Positions 29,795 to 39,613 are shown, counted from the stretch's first letter. The stretch: 64,000 nt of DNA from Candidatus Nanopelagicales bacterium (GCA_018609125.1 JABAYF010000010.1:34967-98966); one strand, 5' to 3'. The notes: a model not told the origin generated them from the letters alone. A program made the numbers and translations.

Positions 29795-30925
29795 GTGTCC
29801 ACAGCCCTCACCCCGGCCGAACTGTTTGCCCACATTGATGCCGGCGATGTTCCATTGATTTTGGATGTGCGTAATCAAAATGAGTTTGAATCCTGGCGCA
29901 TAGAGGGCACGCGCGAGGTGCCCACGCGCAATGTGCCGATTTGGCAGGCCGTAGAAGAGGTGGAGGACCTAGCCGCCCAGATACCCGATGGAACCATCGT
30001 GGTGTGCGCACACGGCAATGGCAGCGATCTGCTCATCGAGATGCTCGCGCAAGCGGGCCGTAGCGTGACCAATCTTGTCGGGGGAACGGCCGCCTGGGCG
30101 GAACTACTGATCTGCCTACCGCTACCGGGGCTGCCTGAACCATTCATTGGGTGGCAGATTCAACGCCCGGCTAAGGCATGTTTGTCCTACGTCATCGGAG
30201 TTCCCGGACATGCTTGCATCGTGGTAGACCCGGCAAGGTTTCTTCAGGAGTATCTCGACCTAGCTGCACGGGCGGACATGACCATTACGCACGTGATTGA
30301 TACCCACGTGCATGCCGATCACATCAGCGGTGGACCCCAACTAGCCGAACGCGTGAACGCGACCTATCACGTGCCGATGGAAGACACCGGTGGCTCAACC
30401 CCTTTTGCGAATGAGCCACTCATTGATGGGGCCGCCCTCGACCTTGGCGCGGCGAGCATTGAGGTGCTGGCCGTCAAAATGCCCGGCCACACGCCCGGAA
30501 CCACGTGTATTCACATCCCAGGCCACCTGCTTCTCACCGGGGACACGGTGTTTGTTCGCGGCGTGGGTCGACCCGATCTCACCGGCCAGGCTGATGACCT
30601 GGCTCAGCAGCTGTTTCACACTGTCCACGACGTGTTGCGTCCGCTTGAGCCGACAACGATGGTGCTTCCCGCGCACTGGACGTTCCTCAACGAAATCGGC
30701 ACTGATGGGTTGGTGAAAACCACCCTGGGCGAAGTTTTCAATTCGACCTTGATGTCCGAAGCGGATATGGCGGCCTTCGTTCGTGAAATCGTGACGAGTT
30801 TGCCAGCCGCGCCGCAGATCTACGACACGATCCGGTTGGTGAACTCCGGGCAACCGGCGACGGCGGCGGAAATGGAGACGCTAGAGATCGGTAAGAATCA
30901 GTGTGCTGCCTCAACCACGACCTAG
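29795..30925 (+). CDS. Rhodanese + metallo-beta-lactamase (ETHE1/persulfide dioxygenase-type) fusion
   Basis: Rhodanese LDVRNQNEFESWRI...VVCAHGNGS; MBL DTHVHADHISGG, KMPGHTPGTTCIHIPGHLLLTGDTVFV; SD gcggagg before GTG. Confidence 0.85.
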   Translation: MSTALTPAELFAHIDAGDVPLILDVRNQNEFESWRIEGTREVPTRNVPIWQAVEEVEDLAAQIPDGTIVVCAHGNGSDLLIEMLAQAGRSVTNLVGGTAAWAELLICLPLPGLPEPFIGWQIQRPAKACLSYVIGVPGHACIVVDPARFLQEYLDLAARADMTITHVIDTHVHADHISGGPQLAERVNATYHVPMEDTGGSTPFANEPLIDGAALDLGAASIEVLAVKMPGHTPGTTCIHIPGHLLLTGDTVFVRGVGRPDLTGQADDLAQQLFHTVHDVLRPLEPTTMVLPAHWTFLNEIGTDGLVKTTLGEVFNSTLMSEADMAAFVREIVTSLPAAPQIYDTIRLVNSGQPATAAEMETLEIGKNQCAASTTT

Positions 30926-30976
30926 GGGCACATCGCGGCAATGGGGTGCGGGGGAAACGTATGAGAGGCTGCGTCC

Positions 30977-31315
30977 ATGGACCGGGAGACAGTTGAAGAG
31001 ATTCATCGCCTACACGCGCGACTGTGTCAGGCCATTGCCGATCCCAAGCGGCTGCTGTTGATCAGTGAGTTGCGCGCGGGTGCGATGAGTGTCGGTGATC
31101 TTGCCGCGTCTTTGGGGATCAGTCAGTCCAACTGTTCCCAGCATCTGGCCATATTGCGCGATCGCGGTGTGGTTGATTCCCGAAAGATCGGAACCACGGT
31201 GCAGTATTCGCTGCGCGGAACCAAGGTACTCGCCGCTATCGATCTGCTGCGTGATTTCATGTCTGAAGAAATGAGCAATCAGGCTGAGATCGGCCTTATC
31301 GCGCGCAGCGGTTAA
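30977..31315 (+). CDS. ArsR family transcriptional regulator
   Basis: IADPKRLLLISELRAGAMSVGDLAASLGISQSNCSQHLAILRDRGVV; Cys17 and Cys53. Confidence 0.88.
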   Translation: MDRETVEEIHRLHARLCQAIADPKRLLLISELRAGAMSVGDLAASLGISQSNCSQHLAILRDRGVVDSRKIGTTVQYSLRGTKVLAAIDLLRDFMSEEMSNQAEIGLIARSG

Positions 31316-34026
31316 GCGGTCGAATGATACGACGTCAGCGATTGCAAAATTGCTGCCCGACCAGCTTCGAGCCGCGCAATGGGCACCCGAAAGGGTGAGC
31401 AGGAAACATAGTCGATGCCGACTGAGTGAAAGAAGTGGATTGAATCGGGGTCGCCGCCGTGTTCACCGCACACCCCGAGTTTGAGATCGGGACGTGTTGC
31501 GCGGCCTTTCTCCGCGGCAATGCGAATCAATTCTCCCACGCCATCAATATCGAGACTTTCAAACGGCGACACGTTGAAGATGCCCTTGTCTAAGTACTGG
31601 GCGAAGAAGGCGCCCTCAACGTCATCCCGAGAAAATCCCCACGCAGTTTGGGTGAGGTCATTCGTGCCGAAGGAGAAAAACTCCGCCGCCTCGGCAATAC
31701 GTCGGGCGGTGAGGGCAGCTCGGGGGAGTTCGATCATCGTGCCGATGGGCATCGACAACTCAACGCCGTGGGCGACTGCGACCTCGTCAACGATGTGGCC
31801 TACCTCGTCACGCACGAGGTGAAGCTCCATGACGGACCCCACCAGCGGAATCATGATTTCGACGTGAGGCGCGCCACCGTCAAGGCTGCGTTGCGCGGCT
31901 GCTTCAGCGATGGCCCGAACCTGCAGGGCGTAAAGGCCGGGCATGACCAGGCCGAGTCGAACGCCACGCAGGCCTAGCATGGGGTTCGTTTCATGGAGGC
32001 GTTCTACCGCGCCGAGCAGGCGTAACTCTCGATCATCGGGCGTTCCACGTTCCGCAGCGAGGGCAACGCGCACCTTGAGTTCAGCGAGATCGGGCAGGAA
32101 CTCGTGCAGCGGCGGATCAAGGAGGCGAATCGTGACGGGCAGGTCATCCATGGCCGCCAGCAAATCGATGAAATCTGCCCGCTGCAGTGGGAGCAGTTCG
32201 GCGAAGACGTCCTCACGCTCCTGCGCTGTTTCGGCGAGAACAAGCCGTTCGATCAAAATACGGCGGTCACCGAGAAACATATGTTCGGTGCGGCACAGGC
32301 CGATGCCCTCAGCACCCAGAGTGCGGGCGCGCACAGCATCGGGGGCGGTGTCTGCGTTGGTGCGCACATTCAAGCCGCGGACCGCGTCTGCGTGACGCAG
32401 AATTCGATCGACAGAGGTAACCAGTTCGGTGATCTCGGTATCGGCGTCAGCCAGGGCGACATCAAGACCAGATTCCAGATATGTCACAACAGGTGATGCA
32501 ACGACGGGCACTTCACCAATGAATACCTGACCGGTGGAACCGTCCAGGGACAGCATCTGGCCTTCGATCACCACGTGACCACCGGCTGTCGCCTGACGAC
32601 CGGATGGATCCACATCAAGTGCCTCCGCACCAACGATGCAGGTGGTGCCCATGCCACGTGCGACAACAGCGGCATGTGATGTTTTGCCACCGCGTGAGGT
32701 CAAAATGCCAACGGCAGCAATCATTCCCTCCAGGTCATCGGGGTTCGTTTCGCGGCGAATCAGCACAACAGCTTCGCCGCGCGCTGCCCATTCGGTGGCG
32801 GTGGCCGAGTCGAAAACGGCGCGCCCAACGGCAGCACCCGGGCTGGCGGCGAGACCGGTGGTGAGGTCTTGGCGTGGGCTGCGCGGATCGAACTGCGGGA
32901 ACATCAGTTTGGTTAGTTGCTCTCCGTTAACGCGGGCGAGTGCTTCATCCATGGTGATGAGGTGTTCATCCACCAGTTGAGTCGCGATCCGAAAAGCTGC
33001 GGCCGCGGTTCGTTTGCCGATGCGAGTTTGCAACATCCACAGGCGACCTCGTTCAACGGTGAACTCGATGTCACACAGATCCCGATAGTGGGTTTCCAGC
33101 CGCCGCATGATCACTTGAAGTTCGGCGTAGGCACCGGGGTCAATTTCAGCCATCTCAGCCAGCGTGGCCGTGTTGCGAATGCCCGCGACCACGTCTTCGC
33201 CCTGGGCGTTGGTGAGATAGTCGCCGTAGGCTCCCACTTTGCCGGTGGCGGGATCTCGCGTAAAGGCCACGCCGGTGCCAGAATCTGCGCCCAGGTTGCC
33301 AAACACCATCGAGACGATATTCACCGCGGTGCCAAGGTCGTGGGGAATTCGTTCGCGGCGCCGGTACAGATTGGCCCGTGGGGTGTTCCATGACGAGAAC
33401 ACCGCGACGGTCGCCATGTCGAGTTGTTCACGCGGATCCTGGGGAAAGGGGCGGCCGGAGTGTTCCAAAACGATGGCCTTGTAAGTCTCCACCAACTCTT
33501 GCAAAGACTCAGTGGAAAGGTCTGCATCCAAGGTGACGCCCTGGGCTACCTTGGCCGCATCGAAGGCGGCCTCGAATGTGCCCGGTTCCACGTGAAGCAC
33601 GGTGCGCCCGAACATGGAAATCAAGCGCCGGTAGGAATCCCAGGCGAAGCGGGCGTCACCGGTCGCTGCGGTCAGGCCCTCCACCGAGTAGTCGTTGAGT
33701 CCAACATTGAGAACAGTTTCCATCATGCCCGGCATTGAGAAACGAGCGCCGGAGCGAACACTGACCAGGAGAGGATCGGTCACATCGCCGAGTCGGCGGC
33801 CAAGTTCAACTTCTAGGCGGCGCAGCGCCATGGTGACCTGTACGCGGAGGTCGTCTGGGACTTCGCCGCGACGTAAAAACTCTCGACAGGCCTCGGTGGT
33901 GATCGTAAATCCCGGTGGCACCGGCAACCCGAGCCGGGTCATTTCGGCAAGGTTCGCGCCTTTGCCACCGAGCAGATCCGCATCTTCGCGGCCGCCCTCG
34001 CTGAAGTCATAGACGTACTTGGTCAT
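31312..34026 (-). CDS. ppdK: Pyruvate, phosphate dikinase
   Basis: LLGGKGANLAEMTRLGLPVPPGFTI; TSRGGKTSHAAVVARGMGTTCIVG (catalytic His); GVCGEHGGDPDSIHFFHSVGIDYVSCSPFRVPIARL. Confidence 0.95.
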   Translation of the reverse strand: MTKYVYDFSEGGREDADLLGGKGANLAEMTRLGLPVPPGFTITTEACREFLRRGEVPDDLRVQVTMALRRLEVELGRRLGDVTDPLLVSVRSGARFSMPGMMETVLNVGLNDYSVEGLTAATGDARFAWDSYRRLISMFGRTVLHVEPGTFEAAFDAAKVAQGVTLDADLSTESLQELVETYKAIVLEHSGRPFPQDPREQLDMATVAVFSSWNTPRANLYRRRERIPHDLGTAVNIVSMVFGNLGADSGTGVAFTRDPATGKVGAYGDYLTNAQGEDVVAGIRNTATLAEMAEIDPGAYAELQVIMRRLETHYRDLCDIEFTVERGRLWMLQTRIGKRTAAAAFRIATQLVDEHLITMDEALARVNGEQLTKLMFPQFDPRSPRQDLTTGLAASPGAAVGRAVFDSATATEWAARGEAVVLIRRETNPDDLEGMIAAVGILTSRGGKTSHAAVVARGMGTTCIVGAEALDVDPSGRQATAGGHVVIEGQMLSLDGSTGQVFIGEVPVVASPVVTYLESGLDVALADADTEITELVTSVDRILRHADAVRGLNVRTNADTAPDAVRARTLGAEGIGLCRTEHMFLGDRRILIERLVLAETAQEREDVFAELLPLQRADFIDLLAAMDDLPVTIRLLDPPLHEFLPDLAELKVRVALAAERGTPDDRELRLLGAVERLHETNPMLGLRGVRLGLVMPGLYALQVRAIAEAAAQRSLDGGAPHVEIMIPLVGSVMELHLVRDEVGHIVDEVAVAHGVELSMPIGTMIELPRAALTARRIAEAAEFFSFGTNDLTQTAWGFSRDDVEGAFFAQYLDKGIFNVSPFESLDIDGVGELIRIAAEKGRATRPDLKLGVCGEHGGDPDSIHFFHSVGIDYVSCSPFRVPIARLEAGRAAILQSLTSYHSTA

Positions 34027-34048
34027 GCCCGGACGTTACTGCAACGAA

Positions 34049-34750
34049 TCAGCAACGTGGATCCAGGCTGCCGTCCCGGATCGTGCGGACTTCGTCGGCG
34101 AGTTGTTCAGCTTCATCAGGGTCGTGCGTGACGTGAATCGCAGGGGTGCCCAGTAGCGTGAGCAATTCGCGGACGTCATGAACAAGCCGTTCGCGCAGGT
34201 CACGATCAAGGGCTCCGAAAGGTTCATCGAGACATAGCAGCCTGGGGCCCGGAGCCAACGCCCGTGCTAGTGCCACGCGCTGCGCCTCGCCACCGGACAG
34301 GGTGTCTACTCCGCGGCGAGAAAACCCCTCCAGACCGACGAGTTCAAGCAACTCCCCGACCCGTTGACGTGTGTTGGTCTTATCGCCGGATGTGAACCTG
34401 AGGCCGAAGGCAATGTTCGCGGCAACATTGAGGTGGGGAAATAGCAGAGCATCTTGGAAGACGAGTCCGAAGCCACGTCGATGTGTAGCAACACCGGTGA
34501 TGTCGTGTCCATCCCAGGAAATTGATCCCGATGTGAGCGGCTGCACGCCAACGATGCACCGAAGTAACGAACTCTTGCCGGAACCACTAGGGCCCAGCAG
34601 CGCCACGATGTGGCCCGGGGGAACGTCAAGGCGCACCTCATGAAGGAGCAGGCGACCTTCGTAGGTGATGGCGCCATCGAGCACTCGAAGTCCGGTCGCA
34701 CCCGGTTGCTCAGACTGAGGAGCTGGCGTCAGGTCTTTCGGTGTGGTCAT
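34049..34750 (-). CDS. thiQ: Thiamine ABC transporter ATP-binding protein
   Basis: LLGPSGSGKSSLLRC, LSGGEAQRVALARAL; neighbour of TPP-riboswitch-led ThiB. Confidence 0.8.
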   Translation of the reverse strand: MTTPKDLTPAPQSEQPGATGLRVLDGAITYEGRLLLHEVRLDVPPGHIVALLGPSGSGKSSLLRCIVGVQPLTSGSISWDGHDITGVATHRRGFGLVFQDALLFPHLNVAANIAFGLRFTSGDKTNTRQRVGELLELVGLEGFSRRGVDTLSGGEAQRVALARALAPGPRLLCLDEPFGALDRDLRERLVHDVRELLTLLGTPAIHVTHDPDEAEQLADEVRTIRDGSLDPRC

Positions 34751-34757
34751 GACATCA

Positions 34758-36350
34758 TCACCAACCTGTGGATTTAGATGGGCGGGCTCGTTCGGCAACG
34801 CCCACGACCGTTGCGGTAACGATAACGAGAATGACTGAGAGTACGGCAGCCTGCCCGAGATTTGCTTCACCTGGACGTGACAGCAGTCGCACAATCTGAA
34901 CGGGAACCGTGGGTGTATCTGCACGAGCAAGAAAGGCCGTTGCTCCGAACTCGCCCAGCGAGACTGCTGCTGACAGCGCCCCTGCTACCGCTGCAGCGCG
35001 AAGCGCCAGTGGCCCGTCCACGGTGAGCCAAACGCGGATGGGTCGAGCGCCAAGTGAGGCCGCTACGTCGCGAAGACGCGGGTCGATAGAGCGCAGCACC
35101 GGTAGGACGACGCGCACCACGATCGGCATGGCGACCAGTGCCTGACCCAGGGGCACAAGGAGCCACCAGTCGCGTAGGTCCAGGGGCCCGCCGATGGAAA
35201 GCAGTAGCAGTCCAAGTCCGATGCTGACCGCGGAAATGCCAAGGGGCAGAGTCACTATGGTATCTAAAGTTGCCTGGCCTCGCTTAAGATGTGTCACTGA
35301 AATAGCGGCGAGCATGCCCAGCACAAGTGCGATCATCGTGGCCACCACTGCGTAGCGAGACGAGATCCATAGTGCTTCGGCAACCGGGGTGGCGCGGGTG
35401 GTGTTATCGCTGGGCGCGAAGGCTTCGGCATACCAGGTCAGACCCCAACTGTCGCCAACCTGCAGTGATGTCGCAACCAGCTGCGCAATGGGCAAGATGA
35501 CAGCGACTGCAACGAATACGGCGATGCTGACAGCCAGATAATCACCCGTGCCTCGGGGCCTCTCCCTGCGCGACACGTCGGCCACGACACCGACCACGCT
35601 GAGTCGCTGCTGTAACCGTGAAGCCAGTCCCAACGTGAAGACCACAACGACAAGTTGCAAGATCGCCAAGGCCGCTGCAGCGTCGAGATCCAGGCGTTGG
35701 ATTGCCCGCTGGTAGATCTCCACTTCGATCGTGGGTAGTGCTGGGTCACCTACCACGAGGACCACGCCGAATGAGGTGAAGGTAAACATGAAAACAAGCA
35801 CGCTGGCGGCGGTAATCGCTGGGCGCAGGAGCGGCCAGGTAATGAGTCGAAAGCGGGCAAATGCACTGGCCCCCAGTGAGGCAGCAACCTCACCCAGTCG
35901 ACCGTCTAGTTGCCCCCAGACGGCACCGATCACGCGAACCGCCAAACCCACATTGAAGAAAACGTGAGCCACGATGATCGCCCAGGTCGTGCCAGCGAAG
36001 GGGAGAAGTTCACGAAAGGCAAGGCCCACCACAACGGTAGGCAACACGAAAGGAATGGTGATCAGCGCGAGCCAGATGCGACGACCGGGGATGGAAAGTC
36101 GATAGAGCGCGAATGCCACCGGGAGAGCAAGGCCAATGCTTAACGCCGTGCTGACCAGTGCCTGAGCGGTGGTGTAGCCCATGACCCGCCAGGTCGAACC
36201 GGCCACCAGCGTGTCCCAAGACGCCGGTTGTAAGCCCTCGGTGAGCAGAGCCCAAAGTGGTGCCGCTATGAAGAGAGCGACAGCAGCAAGGGGCAGGAGC
36301 GCGAGGCCAAGTGGTCGTGCCGCCCTTAGCGCAGCACGATTTGAGTCCAC
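34758..36350 (-). CDS. thiP: Thiamine ABC transporter permease (two fused permease domains)
   Basis: Duplicated binding-protein-dependent permease motifs; overlaps ThiB gene end. Confidence 0.8.
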   Translation of the reverse strand: MDSNRAALRAARPLGLALLPLAAVALFIAAPLWALLTEGLQPASWDTLVAGSTWRVMGYTTAQALVSTALSIGLALPVAFALYRLSIPGRRIWLALITIPFVLPTVVVGLAFRELLPFAGTTWAIIVAHVFFNVGLAVRVIGAVWGQLDGRLGEVAASLGASAFARFRLITWPLLRPAITAASVLVFMFTFTSFGVVLVVGDPALPTIEVEIYQRAIQRLDLDAAAALAILQLVVVVFTLGLASRLQQRLSVVGVVADVSRRERPRGTGDYLAVSIAVFVAVAVILPIAQLVATSLQVGDSWGLTWYAEAFAPSDNTTRATPVAEALWISSRYAVVATMIALVLGMLAAISVTHLKRGQATLDTIVTLPLGISAVSIGLGLLLLSIGGPLDLRDWWLLVPLGQALVAMPIVVRVVLPVLRSIDPRLRDVAASLGARPIRVWLTVDGPLALRAAAVAGALSAAVSLGEFGATAFLARADTPTVPVQIVRLLSRPGEANLGQAAVLSVILVIVTATVVGVAERARPSKSTGW

Positions 36351-37441
36351 TCCTCCACCCAGGTCTCCCGTTGCGCCGCAATGGTGGCGGGGTCAATCTC
36401 AAGCGGAGCGTCCACTCGCTTGGCGAAGTTGGTGAACACCGTGGGCAGCGCAACGCCTTCGCGGGCGGGGAAGACAAACATCGACAGCGGAAAGTCTTCC
36501 TGCACCGGCTCCGAAACAAGCCAATCCACGACGATTTTCGCTGCCTCTGCCACCGGTGTACCGCGCAAAACTCCGGCGAACTCGATCTGGCGGTAGCAAC
36601 CATCGAGCATCACCGATGTGCTCGGCCGCGTCGGTTTGGGGTCGGCCGCGTAGACGATCTCCGCCGGGGGGCTCGTGGCGTAGGAAACAACGATCGGCCT
36701 GTCTCCGGAGCCGCCACCTGCGCTGAACTGACCCTGGTAGGCCTCAGACCATCCGTTGACGACCTCGACACCATTGTCGCGCAGGTCCTGCCAGTAGGTG
36801 GGCCAGTCATCTCCAAACCGGGCAACCGTCGCCATCAGGAAGGCCAGCCCGGGGGATGAGGTGGCTGGGTTTTGGACAACGAGCAGGTCGGCATAGGCGG
36901 GCTTGGTGAGGTCGGCCAATGTTGTGGGCGGCGCCACGTCATTGTCTGCAAACCATGCGTCGTCAAGATTGATACACACGTCACCATCGTCAACCGGGGT
37001 CACGACACCGAGACCGGCTTTGACCAGTTCTGGCCGTAGCGGTGCGTCGGCCACATAGGGATCGAACACGTCTGCATCAATCGCTCGAGACAGCAGGGTG
37101 GTGTCCACCCCGAAGAGAACATCGCCGTCCGGGTTGCCAGCGGCAAGCACCGCCCGATTAACGATCTCGCCGGCATCTCCGGCAGCGATGAGTTCAAGCA
37201 CAATGTTGTTCTCTGCCTCGAAATCAGCGACGAGGGATTCGGTCAGGGCGAAGGAGTCGTGCGTGATGACACGCACCACAACGGGATCGCCGTTGGTGTC
37301 GACGGTGGTTGAAGTCTCACCGCCGGAAGTCCCACCACAGGCGGCCAAGACGAGGCCGGTGGTGAGTAGCCCCGTGGTGAGTGCAGTGAAGCGCGCCACC
37401 GCCGGAGCAGTGGAGCCCTGAGAAAAAAAGCGACGAAACAT
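36326..37441 (-). CDS. thiB: Thiamine ABC transporter substrate-binding lipoprotein
   Basis: Lipobox VLAACGG; VVRVITHDSFALTESLVADFEAENN; start ATG immediately 3' of the TPP riboswitch. Confidence 0.85.
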   Translation of the reverse strand: MFRRFFSQGSTAPAVARFTALTTGLLTTGLVLAACGGTSGGETSTTVDTNGDPVVVRVITHDSFALTESLVADFEAENNIVLELIAAGDAGEIVNRAVLAAGNPDGDVLFGVDTTLLSRAIDADVFDPYVADAPLRPELVKAGLGVVTPVDDGDVCINLDDAWFADNDVAPPTTLADLTKPAYADLLVVQNPATSSPGLAFLMATVARFGDDWPTYWQDLRDNGVEVVNGWSEAYQGQFSAGGGSGDRPIVVSYATSPPAEIVYAADPKPTRPSTSVMLDGCYRQIEFAGVLRGTPVAEAAKIVVDWLVSEPVQEDFPLSMFVFPAREGVALPTVFTNFAKRVDAPLEIDPATIAAQRETWVEEWTQIVLR

Positions 37442-37447
37442 AAGAAG

Positions 37448-37539
37448 TCTCCCTCCGCTGGCATTACCCAGATCAGGTTGTAATGGGTCGGTGACGGCCG
37501 TCACCCTCTCAGCCCACTGATCCTGCGAGCTCCCCTGGT
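37448..37539 (-). promoter_or_regulatory. TPP riboswitch (THI element)
   Basis: Minus strand ACCAGGGGAGC...GGGCTGAGAGGGTGAC...GACCC...ACCTGATCTGGGTAATGCCAGCGGAGGGA, canonical. Confidence 0.96.
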
Positions 37540-37611
37540 AAAGCAACCCTAGCGCATTGGCTGGGGTGTGCTGGTTGTGCCGGAAAGTAGCGGTGATGCC
37601 ACAGTGGGGGC

Positions 37612-38310
37612 ATGGGAGATCTCGCGGGAAAGTCAGTTTTGATTGTTGGCGCAACAGGTGGTCTTGGTCGACCCATCGCTCAGTTGCTCAAGGATGCTGG
37701 GGCAGTGCTGACGATGACGGGCCGAGACGATGCCCGACTCGCGGCCTTGTCCCCGCTGGGTCGCACCGTTTTGATTGATGTTCGTCGCGCCGATGGCATT
37801 GCCACAGCGGTGAATACCGCGGTTGCTGAACGCGGTGGCCTTGACGGGGTAGTTTTTTGCGCGGGAGTGGTGGCTTTCGGTGCCGCTGTGGACACACCCG
37901 ATGACGTGCTCATTGAACTGTTCACTACCAACACTTTGGCGCCCATCAGATTGATGAAGGCGGCGGCCGAGCAACTGCGTGAGTCGGCAAGTCAGGGCCG
38001 CGATCCGTTCCTGGTCAATGTCAGCGCCGTCGTTGCCGAGCAGCCGATGGCCGGCATGGCCGCCTACAGCGCGGCGAAGGCAGCGTTGATGGCCTACGAC
38101 CATGCTGCATCCCGCGAACTGCGACGAGGCGGGATCCGGCTGATCGATGCTCGTCCACCGCATACCGAAACTGGTCTGGCAGATCACCCCATTCATGGCG
38201 AAGCCCCCCGGTTACCCGAGGGGCTAACTGCCATGGCGGTGGCCGAGCGAATCGTGACCGCCATCACCGCTGGAGAGCGGGATCTGCCGAGTACGGCATT
38301 TACCGGTTAG
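37612..38310 (+). CDS. SDR family oxidoreductase
   Basis: VLIVGATGGLGRPIA; AYSAAKAAL. Confidence 0.85.
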   Translation: MGDLAGKSVLIVGATGGLGRPIAQLLKDAGAVLTMTGRDDARLAALSPLGRTVLIDVRRADGIATAVNTAVAERGGLDGVVFCAGVVAFGAAVDTPDDVLIELFTTNTLAPIRLMKAAAEQLRESASQGRDPFLVNVSAVVAEQPMAGMAAYSAAKAALMAYDHAASRELRRGGIRLIDARPPHTETGLADHPIHGEAPRLPEGLTAMAVAERIVTAITAGERDLPSTAFTG

Positions 38311-38340
38311 CTCAGCGTCGAGATATCCGGCGAAATAACT

Positions 38341-38361
38341 GACCGGGAATAACGCCCGGTC
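38341..38361. terminator. Terminator-like perfect hairpin between convergent genes
   Basis: GACCGGG-aataacg-CCCGGTC, 7-bp stem; weak U-tract. Confidence 0.45.
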
Positions 38362-38369
38362 TGTTGCCA

Positions 38370-38489
38370 CTAACGCTTGGACTGCCAGGGACGATCGGCA
38401 AACGTCCAGGGTGTGGCCAATTCGGTGTTGTCGTAGCCGGGGGTCTCCCGTTCGAATAGGGACGCGAACACGGTCGCGAACTGCTTCAT
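38370..38489 (-). CDS. Small ORF, 39 aa: MKQFATVFASLFERETPGYDNTELATPWTFADRPWQSKR
   Basis: ATG at 38489 preceded by AAGGAGTGAGAAAAG (SD about 10 nt upstream); hairpin GACCCG/CGGGTC just 5' of SD; terminator-like hairpin after stop. Confidence 0.55.
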   Translation of the reverse strand: MKQFATVFASLFERETPGYDNTELATPWTFADRPWQSKR

Positions 38490-38720
38490 CTTTTCTCACT
38501 CCTTGACCCGTGTGATGGCGGGTCGTATCTGGCCGCCGGTGGGTGTACCGGTCTTAATTGAGCCATAACCAAGGGTGACCCACGCTGGTGTGGGGACCGT
38601 GATAGGGGGTCCAAGTCAGTGGCTTGGATCACTTTGTGAGCCTTCTGAGATCATTTTGCGACACACCGAGAAAGTGACCTCGGTGGGCATTGATAGGGGG
38701 TCTCAGGGTTCAATAGAAGG

Positions 38721-39515
38721 GTGATGTCGATCCATGCCTGGGGCTGGCGCCTGGCCGCGGTAGTGGGCGTGGGGCTCGGATTGCTGGCCTGGACGATCGC
38801 CATGGCTACCGGACCCGCCCAATCAGGGGGGCCGATTCTTCAACCTCAGAGCACCGATTCCGCCGTTGAGTCCGTGCCCGTAGAGCCCACCGCGACCATT
38901 GAAGATGTAGATCTCTTCTCCTACCTGCCCCCGGAGGAACGGCCCCTCGCGGCGTTCTTGGGCGACTCGATCACGCGGGGAATGTCTGACACCGACCTAG
39001 GCATCGTGGACGAGTACTCCTGGCTGCACGGGTTGTTGGATGACACCACGGGAAGTGTTCGGTTAGCTACTGTCACAGCAGGAAATGGCATGTCCACAGC
39101 CTGGATGGCCGGTCAAGTGTGGACCGCGATGTACCCCACGCCAGACCTGTTGATCGTTCACGGCGGCACCAATGATGTGTCCGGAGAAATAACCCCGCCG
39201 GTGGTCACCGGCAATCTTGAACGCATTCGATTAGCCGCCGAATCAGTCGGTGTACCCCTGTTTGTGTGCACGCTGCCACCTCGGGCAGAGCCCGAAGCTG
39301 ATGCCCGGGTTGTGGCGGTGAATGCCGCGATTAAGGCGTGGGCTGCCATTCATGGAGTGACCGTGCTCGACACCGGCATGCCACTGCGCGATCCGGTGCT
39401 GGGCGGTTGGTTGCCCGGCTACACAACCGATGGATTGCACCCCACCCCGACCGCAGCCGCATTGATGTCTGAGGTCGCCGCCAAAACCTTGCGCCAGATA
39501 CCCCTGGGGGTATAG
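38721..39515 (+). CDS. SGNH/GDSL hydrolase, membrane-anchored or secreted
   Basis: FLGDSITRGMSD; HGGTNDVSG; DGLHPTPTAAALM. Confidence 0.85.
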   Translation: MMSIHAWGWRLAAVVGVGLGLLAWTIAMATGPAQSGGPILQPQSTDSAVESVPVEPTATIEDVDLFSYLPPEERPLAAFLGDSITRGMSDTDLGIVDEYSWLHGLLDDTTGSVRLATVTAGNGMSTAWMAGQVWTAMYPTPDLLIVHGGTNDVSGEITPPVVTGNLERIRLAAESVGVPLFVCTLPPRAEPEADARVVAVNAAIKAWAAIHGVTVLDTGMPLRDPVLGGWLPGYTTDGLHPTPTAAALMSEVAAKTLRQIPLGV

Positions 39516-39613
39516 CCTCTGGGTGGTTGGAGTGGTCGTCACCCCAACTGCATTGATTCGTCGACGTGCCTCGGACACCTCGTTGGCCGAGCGCTGCTGC
39601 AGCAGGAGACATC

